A DNA stretch of 64,000 nt from Campylobacter corcagiensis (GCF_013201645.1 NZ_CP053842.1:1054001-1118000), one strand, 5' to 3'. Shown: positions 52,107-62,910, counted from the stretch's first letter. Made by a program: numbers and translations. The notes: generated from the letters alone by a model not told the origin.

Positions 52107-55015
52107 TTTTTGCTCCTTAAAAACTCCAAAATCGTTGCTAAAATATCATCGTCATCTTTGCTTCTTGATTTTAGCAAAACTTTTTCGCCACCATCTTTTA
52201 CTAAGCTTATATTCATCTCAAAATTTGAGATGAGTTTAAATCCTGCTTTAATAGCTAAAACTCTTATTATCATAAGATCTAAAAACTGTTTAGTATATCT
52301 ATCAAGTTTTCCAAACCTATCTTCCATCTCGCTTGAAATTTGATAAATTTCACTTGCCTCATCAGCCTTACTAAGACGCCTATAAAGATCAAGCCTAAGC
52401 CTATCTTCTCTTATATAATCACTATTTATAAACGCTGTAACATTTAGCTTCATATCCACAATTTTAACCGCTTCTTCCTTGCCTTTACTAAGAAGTGAGT
52501 TTATAGCCTCTTCAAGCATTCTAAGATAAAGTGAGTAGCCAATAGCCTCTATATGCCCGCTTTGAGCCTCACCTACTAAATTTCCACCACCTCTAATCTC
52601 TAAATCATGATAAGCTAAAACTGAACCCGATCCTAAAAATGAGTTGCTCTCAAGTGCAACAAGACGCTTTATAGCATCCTTACTTAGGGCGTTTTTATCT
52701 TCAACAAAAAAGTAACAATACCCCTGTCTTGAACCTCTACCAACCCTGCCACGAAGCTGGTGCAAATCAGCTATACCAAAACGCTGGCTAGAATCAATTA
52801 AAATGGTATTTACATTTGGCATATGTATGCCACTCTCAACGATACTTGTACAAAGTAGTAGATCATACTCACCACTCATAAATTTTACCAACTCTTCTTC
52901 GGTTGTTTTTTCATCAATCTTTGAGTGGAGTGTAAGAATCTTTAAATTTGGTAAAATTTCTAAAATTTCTTTTTTAGCCGAGCTCATACTTGCGATATGA
53001 TTATGGACATAAAAGACCTGCCCACCTCTTCTTAGCTCCCTAGTAATGGCTTCTTTAACTATTTTTGGATCCCACTCTTTTACACTTGTTCTAACATCTT
53101 CACGCTCTTTTGGTGGAGTTGTAAGCGTTGAGTAGCTTTTTATGCTACTAAGTGCCATATTTAAACTTCTTGGTATTGGCGTAGCACTCATACTTAAAAT
53201 GTGAGAATTTGCTGATATCTCTTTTAGTTTTTCTTTCTGTTTAACACCAAATTTATGCTCTTCATCGATTATAACAAGCCCAACATTTTCAGCACTTAAA
53301 TTTAAAAGTGCGTGAGTGCCTACACAAACTAAAGGCGTTTTTTTTAAAAGCTCGGTTTTAAGTGCATTTTTAGCCTGAGTAGTTGTAAATCTATCATATC
53401 TATAAACAGGAATATCATACCCTCTAAAGCGTTCATTTAAGGTTGTGAAGTGTTGAGATGAAAGAAGAGTGGTTGGTACAAAAAATAGCACTTGATAGCC
53501 ACACTTTACAGCCCAAAAAATAGCATTCATCGCAACTTCAGTCTTGCCAAATCCAACATCGCCACTTAAAAGACGCTCCATTACTTTGCCACTTTTTAAA
53601 TCATCTCTTATATCATTTATCGCTTTTACTTGATCATCAGTAAATTCAAATCCAGCAGAACTTACAAATTTAGCATAATCCTCACCGTTATAGTAAATTT
53701 CTTTACCCTTTATAAGTGAGCGTTTAGCAGCAAGATTTATAATCTCATTTGCAATAGCAAATAGCTTAACTCTAACTTTTTCTTTTATCTTAGCAAAGCT
53801 ACCTTTTCCTAGCTTATCTAAGCTTGCTACTCCACCACTTGCTATATAGCGATCTATCACGCTTAAATTTTCAACAGGAAGTAAAAGCTTATCTCCACCA
53901 AGGTATAAAAGCGTTACAAATTCCCTTTGGCTACCTAAAACTTTAACCTTTTCAAGTCCTAAAAATTTACCTATACCATACTCTTCATGAACTACATAAT
54001 CGCCCTCTTTTAGCTCATCTATGATGATATTTGGGCGTTTTTTACGCTTTTTAGGCAGGGTTTTATTTAAAGAGATGATAAGTTCTTTGGAACTTATTAA
54101 ATTTACAATAAGTTCGCTTGTAATAAGCTCTAAATTTTCTTTGTTTTCTAAGCCATAACTTCTAAAAATACTCTCATTTCTAGCTAAAATTTTAATATTT
54201 TTTTCGCTGTGAAAACTAAGAAGTTCTGGAGTAAAAGTTACTTCTAAATCGCGGTAAATTTTTGGCTCATCTAAAACCTCTAAACTCTCATCAAATGCGA
54301 AAGTTGAAATACTTGAATACTCACTTAAATAATCTATAAAATCATCTATAACCCAAAACCCAAGAGTTGTCATATCGGCTAAAAGCGAGGAGCTCTCAAA
54401 GCCCTCTACTTTACGAAGTGTATCATCATGCTCTTTTTTTGATAAAGCTGCGATAAATGGCGTGATATTGATGCTTTCAAGCTCATCAGAGCTACTTAGC
54501 TGAGTGCTTGTGTCAAATTCTTTAATGCTTTCAATCTCATCAAATTCAAGCAAAATTCTAAAAGCACTTTGGCTATTTACAGGAAAAATATCAATAATAT
54601 CGCCCCTAAAACTTGCCTCACCTTGCATCTCTACGATATCAACTATCTCATATCCAAAGCGTAAAATCTCATCTTTTAACTCATTTAAATCTATCTTATC
54701 GCCAAAATTTAAACTCTTAGTTGCTAAGTGCTTTTTAGTAGGAAGTTTGTGTTTTATGGTTCTATATGGAGATATAAGAATTTTTTTTCTACTTTTTGAA
54801 GCGTGAAAACCGGCTAGTTCTTTACTTATACCAACCAATTCATCATAATAACTTCTTAAATCCTCACCATATTCTGCCCTAAAATCAGGCAAAACAAAGG
54901 TCTCAAAACCTAAAAATTTAGTCACATTTTGACAAATATCTGCTTGTTTATCATTTTCGCATATTAAGATATCTCTTGAGTTTTTTAAAAAAAACTCATA
55001 AACTTTTGCTTGCAT
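52103..55015 (-). CDS. mfd: Transcription-repair coupling factor
   Basis: A 970-residue translocase that displaces stalled RNA polymerase and recruits UvrA. A UvrB-like N-terminal half (about 1-300), then the RNA-polymerase-interacting domain starting with LKEGDYVVHEEYGIGKFLGL (about 340), then helicase motifs: LLSGDVGFGKTEVAMNAIF, VIIDEEHKFGVKQ, SMSATPIPRSLNMAL, QRFGIADLHQLRGRVGRGS. A C-terminal TRCF domain follows (about 870-960). It is somewhat shorter than E. coli Mfd (1148). It starts 11 bases after the M23 peptidase gene. Confidence 0.97.
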   Translation of the reverse strand: MQAKVYEFFLKNSRDILICENDKQADICQNVTKFLGFETFVLPDFRAEYGEDLRSYYDELVGISKELAGFHASKSRKKILISPYRTIKHKLPTKKHLATKSLNFGDKIDLNELKDEILRFGYEIVDIVEMQGEASFRGDIIDIFPVNSQSAFRILLEFDEIESIKEFDTSTQLSSSDELESINITPFIAALSKKEHDDTLRKVEGFESSSLLADMTTLGFWVIDDFIDYLSEYSSISTFAFDESLEVLDEPKIYRDLEVTFTPELLSFHSEKNIKILARNESIFRSYGLENKENLELITSELIVNLISSKELIISLNKTLPKKRKKRPNIIIDELKEGDYVVHEEYGIGKFLGLEKVKVLGSQREFVTLLYLGGDKLLLPVENLSVIDRYIASGGVASLDKLGKGSFAKIKEKVRVKLFAIANEIINLAAKRSLIKGKEIYYNGEDYAKFVSSAGFEFTDDQVKAINDIRDDLKSGKVMERLLSGDVGFGKTEVAMNAIFWAVKCGYQVLFFVPTTLLSSQHFTTLNERFRGYDIPVYRYDRFTTTQAKNALKTELLKKTPLVCVGTHALLNLSAENVGLVIIDEEHKFGVKQKEKLKEISANSHILSMSATPIPRSLNMALSSIKSYSTLTTPPKEREDVRTSVKEWDPKIVKEAITRELRRGGQVFYVHNHIASMSSAKKEILEILPNLKILTLHSKIDEKTTEEELVKFMSGEYDLLLCTSIVESGIHMPNVNTILIDSSQRFGIADLHQLRGRVGRGSRQGYCYFFVEDKNALSKDAIKRLVALESNSFLGSGSVLAYHDLEIRGGGNLVGEAQSGHIEAIGYSLYLRMLEEAINSLLSKGKEEAVKIVDMKLNVTAFINSDYIREDRLRLDLYRRLSKADEASEIYQISSEMEDRFGKLDRYTKQFLDLMIIRVLAIKAGFKLISNFEMNISLVKDGGEKVLLKSRSKDDDDILATILEFLRSKK

Positions 55016-55026
55016 GTACTACCTTA

Positions 55027-55875
55027 TTAAAAATCCTCAATTGCTTTAGCAGTGGCATTCCAAGGCACTTTTCTCTCTTTATAAAAAAGCCCTGTTTGCT
55101 CCATAAAATTTATAGGATCTAAGCTATGATCTAAAAACCTTACTTCGTAATGAAGATGTGGGCCTGTGCTAAGTCCGGTATTGCCCGTATAGCCGATAAG
55201 ATCGCCTTTTTTTACCCACTGACCCATGCGAACAACATCTACATTTTCCATATGGGCATATCGTGTCTCAAAGCCAAAGTTGTGAGCTATACTTACAAGT
55301 TTGCCATAACCTGTACCAGAATCTCCACTAAATTTAACAAAACCATCAGCCGTAGCATAAGCTGGAGTGCCAACACTTGCTCTTAAATCAATGCCGTGAT
55401 GAAGCCTTTTAACACGGCTTACTGGGTGAATCCGCTCACCATAACTATCAGTAACTCCTCTATTTTGTACAGGCCAACCACTTGGTATAACTTTTTTAAA
55501 TTTAAGGCTTAAATTTGAGCTTAAATTCAGACTTCCATTTTGTTTTTGCTCTTTTAAATTTGTCTCTTGAAGAGCTGCCATAAGCTCTAAGTTACTAAGC
55601 TCTTCACCGCTTTTATCAAGCTCTTTTGTTAAATCATTTCTTGCTTTTAAGAGCTCTTCATTTGAGTTTCTAAGCTCTAAATTTTGAGCATAAATTTTTT
55701 GAAGTATATCTTCTAGATCACTATTTTTAAGTTTTAAACTCAAATTTGAAAGCAAAAGTAGTAAAAAAATAGAGACTAAAAAAACAGCTCCAAGCAGTAA
55801 ATTTCGCCTAAAATTTGGAGAAAACTCATACTTTTTATTGCCACTACTGTCAGTTATGCTAACATAGGTTTTCAT
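55027..55875 (-). CDS. M23 family peptidoglycan endopeptidase
   Basis: A 282-residue LytM-type metallopeptidase. One N-terminal membrane segment (about 27-48), a coiled coil (about 50-110) and the peptidase domain from about 140: RLHHGIDLRASVGTPAYATA holds the first zinc His and Asp, and GPHLHYEVRFLD the HxH motif. By position between mfd and folC it corresponds to Helicobacter csd1/csd2, which trim crosslinks and help set cell curvature. There is no bactofilin gene next to it here. Its start overlaps the folC stop. Confidence 0.9.
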   Translation of the reverse strand: MKTYVSITDSSGNKKYEFSPNFRRNLLLGAVFLVSIFLLLLLSNLSLKLKNSDLEDILQKIYAQNLELRNSNEELLKARNDLTKELDKSGEELSNLELMAALQETNLKEQKQNGSLNLSSNLSLKFKKVIPSGWPVQNRGVTDSYGERIHPVSRVKRLHHGIDLRASVGTPAYATADGFVKFSGDSGTGYGKLVSIAHNFGFETRYAHMENVDVVRMGQWVKKGDLIGYTGNTGLSTGPHLHYEVRFLDHSLDPINFMEQTGLFYKERKVPWNATAKAIEDF

Positions 55876-57013
55876 TTTTTAAAAACTCCTCCACTAGCAT
55901 AAATGAACCAAAAACTAAGAAATTTTCATCACTATTTAAAGAGCTAAATTTTGAGCATTTTATACCCAAATTCTCACACACATTAAAAATATCATCAGTT
56001 GCAAGCTCTCTAAATTCGCTTTTGTAACAGTAAATTTTAACCTCTTTTATAATAGGCTTTAAAATGGCTAAAATTTTAGTGTAATTTTTATCTTTAAAAG
56101 CGTTGTAAATAAGTGTTATTTTTTTACCTTTAAACTCTTCTAAAACTGCTCTTGCTGCATCTTCATTATGCCCTACATCAACGGTTAAATTTGGTAAAAT
56201 TTGCTCTTGTCTACCTCTTAAATTTAGCTTACCAAGACCGCTTAAATTTAGCTCTAAATTTAGAGATTTTACAGCAGCACAAGCTAAGGTTAAATTTGAT
56301 ATAAGAAATTTTGGAAGAGTAAAAGTTCTTAAATACTTTGAAATTTTCTCTTTATCAAGAGTGGTTAAATTCTCACTTGCTAAGCTTAAATTTGCACCCT
56401 TTTTAACGGCTATATCTTTTGCGATATTAATTGAAATTTCATTCATATCATCATTTAAAATAGCAGTCTTACTCATGGCATTTAGCTTAGTTTTGCTTAT
56501 TTTTTCTATACTATCACCTAAAATTTCAGTGTGATCTAGCGAGATTGGGGTAAAAAGAGATAAAATTTTAGGAAATGAATTTGTGCTATCATACTCACCA
56601 CCCATGCCAGCTTCAAAGATAGCATAATCACAGTTTTGAAATAAAATAGCCGCTAATAAAGTAGCATACTCAAAGTAACTAAGAGAGTCTTTAAACTCTA
56701 AAGCAAGCAAGTTTTGTAAAATTTGGTGAGCATTTTCTAGCTCATCATTACTCACAATATCTCCGTTTTTATAAAATCTTTCTCTAAATTCAAAAATATG
56801 CGGGCTTGTAAAGTGTCCAACGCTAAAGCCATTTAACTCTAAAATTTGAGCTAAAAAGCGCCCTGTTGAGCCTTTACCATTTGTGCCAACTATGTGGATA
56901 ATAGGTGGTATTTTAAGAGCGTCTTTAATGCTATTATAAGCTTTTGGAAAACGCTCAAAGTCGATTTTTTTATAAAAAATGGGTTTGTTTTTTAGATACT
57001 CACTTAATTTCAG
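55859..57013 (-). CDS. folC: Folylpolyglutamate/dihydrofolate synthase, apparent CTG start
   Basis: A Mur-ligase-fold enzyme of about 384 residues that adds glutamate to folates and makes dihydrofolate. The P-loop IVGTNGKGSTGRFLA lies near residue 40 of the full frame, with IFEAGMGGEYDSTN and TPISLDHTEILGDSI later. The frame is open upstream of the first in-frame GTG (56755), and that upstream stretch contains the P-loop, so the GTG is not the true start. The best start is CTG at 57013-57011: it aligns with the Met of the KxSEFLKNKP N-terminus known in Campylobacter, and AAGGA lies seven bases upstream. No ATG, GTG or TTG occurs in the right place. It overlaps the lptE end by 14 bases. Confidence 0.9.
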   Translation of the reverse strand: MKLSEYLKNKPIFYKKIDFERFPKAYNSIKDALKIPPIIHIVGTNGKGSTGRFLAQILELNGFSVGHFTSPHIFEFRERFYKNGDIVSNDELENAHQILQNLLALEFKDSLSYFEYATLLAAILFQNCDYAIFEAGMGGEYDSTNSFPKILSLFTPISLDHTEILGDSIEKISKTKLNAMSKTAILNDDMNEISINIAKDIAVKKGANLSLASENLTTLDKEKISKYLRTFTLPKFLISNLTLACAAVKSLNLELNLSGLGKLNLRGRQEQILPNLTVDVGHNEDAARAVLEEFKGKKITLIYNAFKDKNYTKILAILKPIIKEVKIYCYKSEFRELATDDIFNVCENLGIKCSKFSSLNSDENFLVFGSFMLVEEFLKNENLC

Positions 57014-57536
57014 TTTTATATCCTTGCACAGCTAAAGCTGCTATAAACTCATCAAAAGCTTGAGTTGAAGCGTTTTGAATAGCATCATATCTTTCTTGAT
57101 CGCTAATAACTGAACTCGTATCACGGCTACTTTTTACCAACCTTGTAACTCTAAAATCATGATCGCCGCTGCTACTTATATTTAAAATTCTACCATCTTT
57201 TAGTTCTGTTTTAAAATTTAGATTTAAATTTGCTCTATAAGATGTGATATAGCCAAATTTATCATAAGTTAAAGCTGAAAAATCAAGCGATGAAATACTT
57301 ACAAATATCTTTGTATCTGCATTTTCTTTACTGCTAAGAGCTCTGTGAAGGCGGTTAACAACGCCTTCTCTAACAGCATCTTTTATCGCTACAGTATTTT
57401 GCGGGTCTGTTTTACTCATAGCAACATCAACAAAAACACTTCTACCCAAAACGCTCTCAGTTACTCTAGCAATTGGCGAGTATCCACAACCTATAATAAA
57501 AATAGCAAAGATTGCTGTTAGAATTAGCTTTCTCAT
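57000..57536 (-). CDS. lptE: LPS-assembly lipoprotein LptE
   Basis: A 178-residue lipoprotein: signal [20 protein letters not shown] with lipobox IIGC (Cys at residue 17). The mature part is beta-rich with [20 protein letters not shown] and [20 protein letters not shown]. LptE with LptD inserts lipopolysaccharide into the outer membrane. Assignment rests on the lipobox, size, the 'leuS-lptE' gene order shared with Campylobacter and Helicobacter, and the LptE-like fold. It overlaps leuS by four bases. Confidence 0.88.
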   Translation of the reverse strand: MRKLILTAIFAIFIIGCGYSPIARVTESVLGRSVFVDVAMSKTDPQNTVAIKDAVREGVVNRLHRALSSKENADTKIFVSISSLDFSALTYDKFGYITSYRANLNLNFKTELKDGRILNISSSGDHDFRVTRLVKSSRDTSSVISDQERYDAIQNASTQAFDEFIAALAVQGYKTEIK

Positions 57537-59989
57537 TTTATCACCAGATTTATAAGCTTATCTTTTACATAGATCTCTTTTATAATCTCTTTGCCATCTA
57601 GCCACTTAGCTACTGCATCTTTTCCAGCGGTTAAAATTTGATCTTTGCTTAAATTTGTATCAACTTCTATCTCAGCTCTTTTTTTACCATTAACAGTTAC
57701 TGCTAAATTTATACTATCTTTTACAAAAACCTCATCAAGTACTTTTATATCTTTAAAATTTTCTCTATTAAAAAGTTTTTGACTTAGCTCATTTGCAATA
57801 TGTGGAATAATAGGCTCAAGCAGATTTAGTATAATCCAAAAACCCTCAGTTAGCACATCTTTATTATATTGAGCATTTAGGGCATTTAGTGCTTCCATGC
57901 ACCCTGCAATAAGAGTGTTAAAGGTAAAAGTTTTAGTATAAACATCATTTGCTCTAACTAAAGCTTCATATACCTTAAGCCTTGCATACTTCTCATCCTT
58001 AGTTAAACCAGCATGATTTATAATAGGAATAGTGTTGGTTTTATAGGCATTTTCACTTCTGTCAAAAAGACGGTTTATAAATTTATAAGCTCCCTCAACT
58101 GCACTATCATTCCACTCAAGCTCTTTCATAGGCGGTGCAGCAAACAGAATAAAAAGCCTAGCTGTATCAGCACCAAAACTGCTTATAAGTTCATCAGGAT
58201 CGACGGTGTTGCCTTTGCTTTTACTCATTTTTGCACCATCTTTTAAAACCATACCTTGAGTTAGTAAATTTTTAAATGGCTCACTATCTCTTAAATAACC
58301 TAAATCTCTTAATGCTTTTTGAAAAAACCTAGCATATAAAAGGTGTAAAATAGCATGTTCAATACCACCAATGTATTGATCAACACTCATCCAGTAATTA
58401 ACACTTTTTTCATCAAAAGCAGTTTTGTCCCATGTTTTCTCATCACTTGCAAACCTAGCAAAATACCAACTACTTTGGAAAAATGTATCTAAAGTATCAC
58501 TCTCTCTTCTTGCCACCTTGCCGCATTTTGGACAAACACAACGCTTCCAAGTTGGATGTTTATCTAACGGGTTACCTTCACCTGTAATTTCAATATCTTC
58601 AGGCAAAGTTACAGGCAAGTTTTCTAAACTTTCAGGAACTAATCCACAATCGTTACAATAAATCATTGGAATTGGTGCTCCCCAATATCTTTGACGGCTT
58701 ACCCCCCAATCTCTAAGTCTATAGTTTGTAACTTTTTTACCTATGCCCATCTCTTCAAATTTAGAAGTGATTTTCTCTTTTGCCACTACATTATCAAGTC
58801 CGCTACATTCTCCTGAATTTATAAGCTCTCCACCGCTTTGTATATCTAAAAATTCGCCATTATAAGGGCTATTATCGCCTTTTAATTTAATGCTTTGTTT
58901 AATATCAAGATTAAATTTACTAGCAAATTCATGATCTCTTTCATCATGAGCAGGCACAGCCATAACAGCGCCATCTCCATACTCTACAAGAACAAAATTT
59001 GCAAGCCAAACTGGAATTTTTTTATTTGTTAATGGATGTATTACATAAAGTCCTAAAAATACTCCATCTTTATCACTTTCTTGTCTCTCTCTTGGGCTTT
59101 GATTTAAAATTTCTCTAACTTTATCTTCGGTTTTAGGATCAAGCAATTCTTTATCAAGAAGCTTTTTTACTACGCTGTGTTCTGGCGCTAAAGCTGTATA
59201 GCTCATACCATAAATAGTATCAGGTCTAGTTGTAAAAACCTTAAATCCAGGTATTCCATCAAGCTTTTCTTTGCTTTCATCATCAAATTTAAAGCTAAAC
59301 TCTAGTCCATCACTTCTTCCTATCCAGTTTTCTTGCATGGTTATAACTTGTGAAGGCCAACTATCTTTTAGCCCCTCTAAATCATCTAAAAGTTCATTCG
59401 CGTATTTAGTAATCCTTAGATAGTATCCTGGCATATCTTTTTGTACGACCTCATGTCCACATCTCCAGCACTTACCATCTTCAACTTGTTCGTTTGCTAA
59501 AACGGTTTGATCATTTTCACACCAGTTTACAATGGCACTTTTTCTATATATAAGCCCAGCTTCATACATTTTTATAAAAAACTCTTGTTCCCACTTAGTA
59601 TAAAGTGGATCAGAAGTGGCTAACATACGCCTTTTAGAAAAAGATAGCCCTAAACTATCAAGCTCTTTTACCATATACTCTATATTTTCATAAGTCCATT
59701 TTTTAGGATGAATTTTATGCTTTATAGCGGCATTTTCTGCTGGCATACCAAAGCTATCAAAGCCTATTGGATGAAGGACATTGTAGCCATTTTTACGGTA
59801 ATACCTAGCCATTGCATCACCTATAGTATAGTTTCTAACATGCCCCATGTGAATTCTACCACTTGGGTATGGAAACATACTAAGGATATATTTTTTAGGT
59901 AAAGTATAATCATCAAGTGGCTCAAATTCTTGTTTTTCTTGCCAAATTTTTTGCCATTTTGCTTCAATCTCTTTTGGGTTATACGACAT
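57533..59989 (-). CDS. leuS: Leucyl-tRNA synthetase
   Basis: An 818-residue class I synthetase. [20 protein letters not shown] is the HIGH-type motif (HMGH), the CP1 editing domain covers about 220-400 ([12 protein letters not shown] and [13 protein letters not shown]), and [13 protein letters not shown] is the KMSKS loop near 600. Two zinc-type cysteine pairs are visible (CWRCGHE and CPKCGKVA). Full length. AGGAG is placed before the ATG. It is followed by lptE in a four-base overlap. Confidence 0.97.
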   Translation of the reverse strand: MSYNPKEIEAKWQKIWQEKQEFEPLDDYTLPKKYILSMFPYPSGRIHMGHVRNYTIGDAMARYYRKNGYNVLHPIGFDSFGMPAENAAIKHKIHPKKWTYENIEYMVKELDSLGLSFSKRRMLATSDPLYTKWEQEFFIKMYEAGLIYRKSAIVNWCENDQTVLANEQVEDGKCWRCGHEVVQKDMPGYYLRITKYANELLDDLEGLKDSWPSQVITMQENWIGRSDGLEFSFKFDDESKEKLDGIPGFKVFTTRPDTIYGMSYTALAPEHSVVKKLLDKELLDPKTEDKVREILNQSPRERQESDKDGVFLGLYVIHPLTNKKIPVWLANFVLVEYGDGAVMAVPAHDERDHEFASKFNLDIKQSIKLKGDNSPYNGEFLDIQSGGELINSGECSGLDNVVAKEKITSKFEEMGIGKKVTNYRLRDWGVSRQRYWGAPIPMIYCNDCGLVPESLENLPVTLPEDIEITGEGNPLDKHPTWKRCVCPKCGKVARRESDTLDTFFQSSWYFARFASDEKTWDKTAFDEKSVNYWMSVDQYIGGIEHAILHLLYARFFQKALRDLGYLRDSEPFKNLLTQGMVLKDGAKMSKSKGNTVDPDELISSFGADTARLFILFAAPPMKELEWNDSAVEGAYKFINRLFDRSENAYKTNTIPIINHAGLTKDEKYARLKVYEALVRANDVYTKTFTFNTLIAGCMEALNALNAQYNKDVLTEGFWIILNLLEPIIPHIANELSQKLFNRENFKDIKVLDEVFVKDSINLAVTVNGKKRAEIEVDTNLSKDQILTAGKDAVAKWLDGKEIIKEIYVKDKLINLVIK

Positions 59990-59997
59990 TTCTTCTC

Positions 59998-60339
59998 CTA
60001 AAATTCATCTTTATATTTTGCAGCTTCAACTATGGTTAAAACTATTGAAAAAAGGTTACATAAAAATGCACCTATCATAAGCGAATACATAATATCAGTC
60101 TTTTCTGGGTAAACAATATATATAATAAAAGCTGGTATTAAATGCATATCAGCTACAACTGAACTAGTAAAAAGTTCAGTTGATAAGACATTTCTAACTC
60201 CTACTTTTAGCAAAGTTGAGATCAAATTTATACTAGCAGCTACAAAAAGAGCAATAGCTGATGGTGCATAAAAATACCCAGCTATAGTAGTAAAACTCAT
60301 AAGAGTAAAAAATATATGAACTACTCTACCCCAGTTCAC
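59998..60339 (-). CDS. Small conserved integral membrane protein, 113 residues
   Basis: A membrane protein with about four hydrophobic segments (residues about 6-25, 27-45, 65-78 and 84-106). No catalytic motif. A gene of the same size and topology lies between leuS and secF in Campylobacter and Helicobacter; the family (I recall it as DUF6394) has no known function. It overlaps the secF stop by four bases, suggesting coupling with the Sec accessory genes. Confidence 0.85.
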   Translation of the reverse strand: MNWGRVVHIFFTLMSFTTIAGYFYAPSAIALFVAASINLISTLLKVGVRNVLSTELFTSSVVADMHLIPAFIIYIVYPEKTDIMYSLMIGAFLCNLFSIVLTIVEAAKYKDEF

Positions 60340-61304
60340 ACTATACCCTTTTCATACATTGCTCGCATCTTCTCTTTCTCTTTTTTAAGACGCTTTTTCT
60401 CAGCTAAGTCTGCTCTATAGTGCTCTATACTAAATCTTAACCAAATAAGAGCTTGTGCTGCTATGAAAACCGAACTAAATGTTCCAACAACAACTCCAAC
60501 AACCATAATTGATGAGAAATCATGAATCATATCTCCACCATAGAAAAATAGCACAAATACCGCAATAAGTGTAGTTAGCGAAGTAAGTATGGTTCTTGAG
60601 AGAGTTCTTGAAACAGCTTCGTTAATAACAGCTGTGAGTTTGTTTTCTTTACTTTCTTGAACCCCTTCTCTAACCCTATCAAAAACAATAATAGTATCAT
60701 TTAACGAGTATCCAATAACCGTCAGTATTGCTGCTAAAGTATCCAAATTCACATCTATTTGCATTAAAGATATAAAACCCATAGTTATTATAACATCGTG
60801 AATTTCAGAAGCAATCGCAGCCAAAGCAAATCTCCACTCAAACCTAACTGCTATATATATTAAAATTCCAGCCAAAGATACTATTATAGCCATAAGACCG
60901 CTTTTTTTAAGCTCTTCTCCTACCTTTGGACCAACAACATCAACTTTTCTAACTTCGAAATTTCCACTACCATCTAAAATTTCAGCTATACCAGCTCCAA
61001 CATCGCTCCCCAAAGACTCATTTGAGCTTGAGTATCTTATAGTAACCTCTTCATTGCTTCCAAATTCAGTTACGCTAGCACCTTCAATGCCTGCTTTATC
61101 AAGCCTTTTTCTTATATCATCAAGTGGAGCAGCTTTATCATACTTAACTTGAATAAGTGTTCCACCTGAAAAATCTATACCAAATTTAAGTCCCCAAGTA
61201 GATAAAAGTACGATTGAACCAACAAATAAAATAGCAGAAATAGCTAAAAACAGGTGCCTAACGCCCATGAAATCATAAATTTTGCCTTTATCAAATATCT
61301 GCAT
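60336..61304 (-). CDS. secF: Protein translocase subunit SecF
   Basis: A 322-residue six-segment RND-like subunit of the SecDF proton-driven export complex. Near the N-terminus GLKFGIDFSGGTLIQVKYDK is the conserved D-F-x-G-G-T block. The periplasmic loop spans about 50-125 and the RND motif TVIGYSLNDTIIVFDRVREG contains the conserved Asp pair. A C-terminal basic tail (KKRLKKEKEKMRAMYEKG) is cytoplasmic. It overlaps secD by one base (TAATG). Confidence 0.97.
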   Translation of the reverse strand: MQIFDKGKIYDFMGVRHLFLAISAILFVGSIVLLSTWGLKFGIDFSGGTLIQVKYDKAAPLDDIRKRLDKAGIEGASVTEFGSNEEVTIRYSSSNESLGSDVGAGIAEILDGSGNFEVRKVDVVGPKVGEELKKSGLMAIIVSLAGILIYIAVRFEWRFALAAIASEIHDVIITMGFISLMQIDVNLDTLAAILTVIGYSLNDTIIVFDRVREGVQESKENKLTAVINEAVSRTLSRTILTSLTTLIAVFVLFFYGGDMIHDFSSIMVVGVVVGTFSSVFIAAQALIWLRFSIEHYRADLAEKKRLKKEKEKMRAMYEKGIV

Positions 61305-62908
61305 TATTTGCTCCCTTCTAACTTATAGCCAAACCAAAGTTTTGCATTTTTACTCTTTTCTATATTAGGTGTTAAAAAGTCAAAAATTCCGTGTGTTCCT
61401 ACTATTGCTGTTATCATAGAAGCGATAATTCCTATACCCATAGTTACAGCAAATCCCTTAACAGGACCTGTTCCATACGCATACAAGGCAACTGAAGTTA
61501 TAAGACTTGTAAGGTTTGAGTCAATAATCGCACTCATTGCATTTTCATAACCTTTTTTAATGCTCACCCTAACAGAATTTCCCTGCCTTAAAGCCTCTCT
61601 AATACGCTCATTTATGATAACATTTGCATCTACTGCCATTCCAACTGTTAGGACTATTCCAGCCATTCCAGGAAGAGTTAGGGTCGCTCCAAATAGCGCC
61701 ATAATAGCAACCAAAAATAAAATATTTATAATAAGAGCAATATTAGCTATGATTCCAGCAAGACCGTAATAAACCATCATAAATATAATAACCAAAGCTC
61801 CAGCTAAAAAAAGCGCAAATGTACTTTGTGCAATACTTTCAGCTCCTAGGCTTGGTCCTATACTTCTTTCTTCACCTAAAACAACAGGAGCCAAAAGTGC
61901 CCCACTTCTTAAAGCAATAGCAACGTCATGAGCCTCTTGTGGAGTAAAACCACCACTTATTTGTCCACTACCACCACCAATTCTTTCGTTGATATTAGGT
62001 GCAGAATAGACCTTATTATCAAGAACAATAGCTAGTCTTTCACCAACATTTGCCCCAGTAAAATCACCAAATATCGCAGCTCCTTCAGAATTTAAAGTAA
62101 AGTTGATGATTGGCTGATTATTATTTGGATCAAAAGCAACTCTTGCATCAACTATCATATTTCCATCTAAAACTGGAATTTGATTTATTGCGTATTTATA
62201 TCCTTCTACTTTTGCATCTTCAAGCAAAATATCGCCATATTTAGCAGCCTCTGCATCACTCATGCTTTGAGCTCTATCTTGTCTTTTGCTATCAACTGCC
62301 ATAAGTTGAAGGTGTGCTGATGAGCCTATAAGATCTTTTGCTCTTTGCTTATCTTCAGCACTTTTTACTCCTGGAATTTCAACTAAAATGTCCTCTTTTC
62401 CCTGCCTTGCAACAGTTGGTTCACTTAATCCAAACTGATCAATTCTATTTCTAATAGTCTCAACAGCCTGATCTATAGCGTACTCTTTAGTTGCGGCTGC
62501 TTCAGATTCAGTTAGAGAAACTATCCAAGTGTTACCATTTTTAGTAATGTTAAGTCCTGGAATTTTAGCAAGTATCGCATCAAATTTAGGTGCTTCATCA
62601 GGGTCAAGTATCTCAAACTCAAAATCTTTATCATGAATAGCAAAATTTGAGTATAAAAGGTCATCTTTTTTAGCTGAATAACTAAGACTTGCTGCGACTG
62701 ATTTTATCTTTGAGCTTATCGCCTCTTCAAGCTTAACATTTAGCACCATATGAAGACCGCCTTGAAGGTCAAGTCCTAAGTTTATCTTAGCCCCTTTTTC
62801 TAGTTGCAAAAAAGATGGGATAGAAAAAACTACAGAAAAGATGAAAGTCACAATAAGCACTATAAGCTTAAAGTTCATCCTTTTTTGCTTTTGAACGATT
62901 TTGGCCAT
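61304..62908 (-). CDS. secD: Protein translocase subunit SecD
   Basis: A 534-residue RND-like subunit. INLGLDLQGGLHMVLNV is the D-L-x-G-G motif after the first membrane segment, the P1 head covers about 60-330 (RQGKEDILVEIPGVKSAEDK), and the membrane domain has VLTVGMAVDANVIINERIRE with the proton-relay Asp. Shorter than E. coli SecD (615) but normal for Campylobacterota. Two bases separate it from the yajC stop. Confidence 0.97.
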   Translation of the reverse strand: MAKIVQKQKRMNFKLIVLIVTFIFSVVFSIPSFLQLEKGAKINLGLDLQGGLHMVLNVKLEEAISSKIKSVAASLSYSAKKDDLLYSNFAIHDKDFEFEILDPDEAPKFDAILAKIPGLNITKNGNTWIVSLTESEAAATKEYAIDQAVETIRNRIDQFGLSEPTVARQGKEDILVEIPGVKSAEDKQRAKDLIGSSAHLQLMAVDSKRQDRAQSMSDAEAAKYGDILLEDAKVEGYKYAINQIPVLDGNMIVDARVAFDPNNNQPIINFTLNSEGAAIFGDFTGANVGERLAIVLDNKVYSAPNINERIGGGSGQISGGFTPQEAHDVAIALRSGALLAPVVLGEERSIGPSLGAESIAQSTFALFLAGALVIIFMMVYYGLAGIIANIALIINILFLVAIMALFGATLTLPGMAGIVLTVGMAVDANVIINERIREALRQGNSVRVSIKKGYENAMSAIIDSNLTSLITSVALYAYGTGPVKGFAVTMGIGIIASMITAIVGTHGIFDFLTPNIEKSKNAKLWFGYKLEGSK

Positions 62909-62910
62909 AG

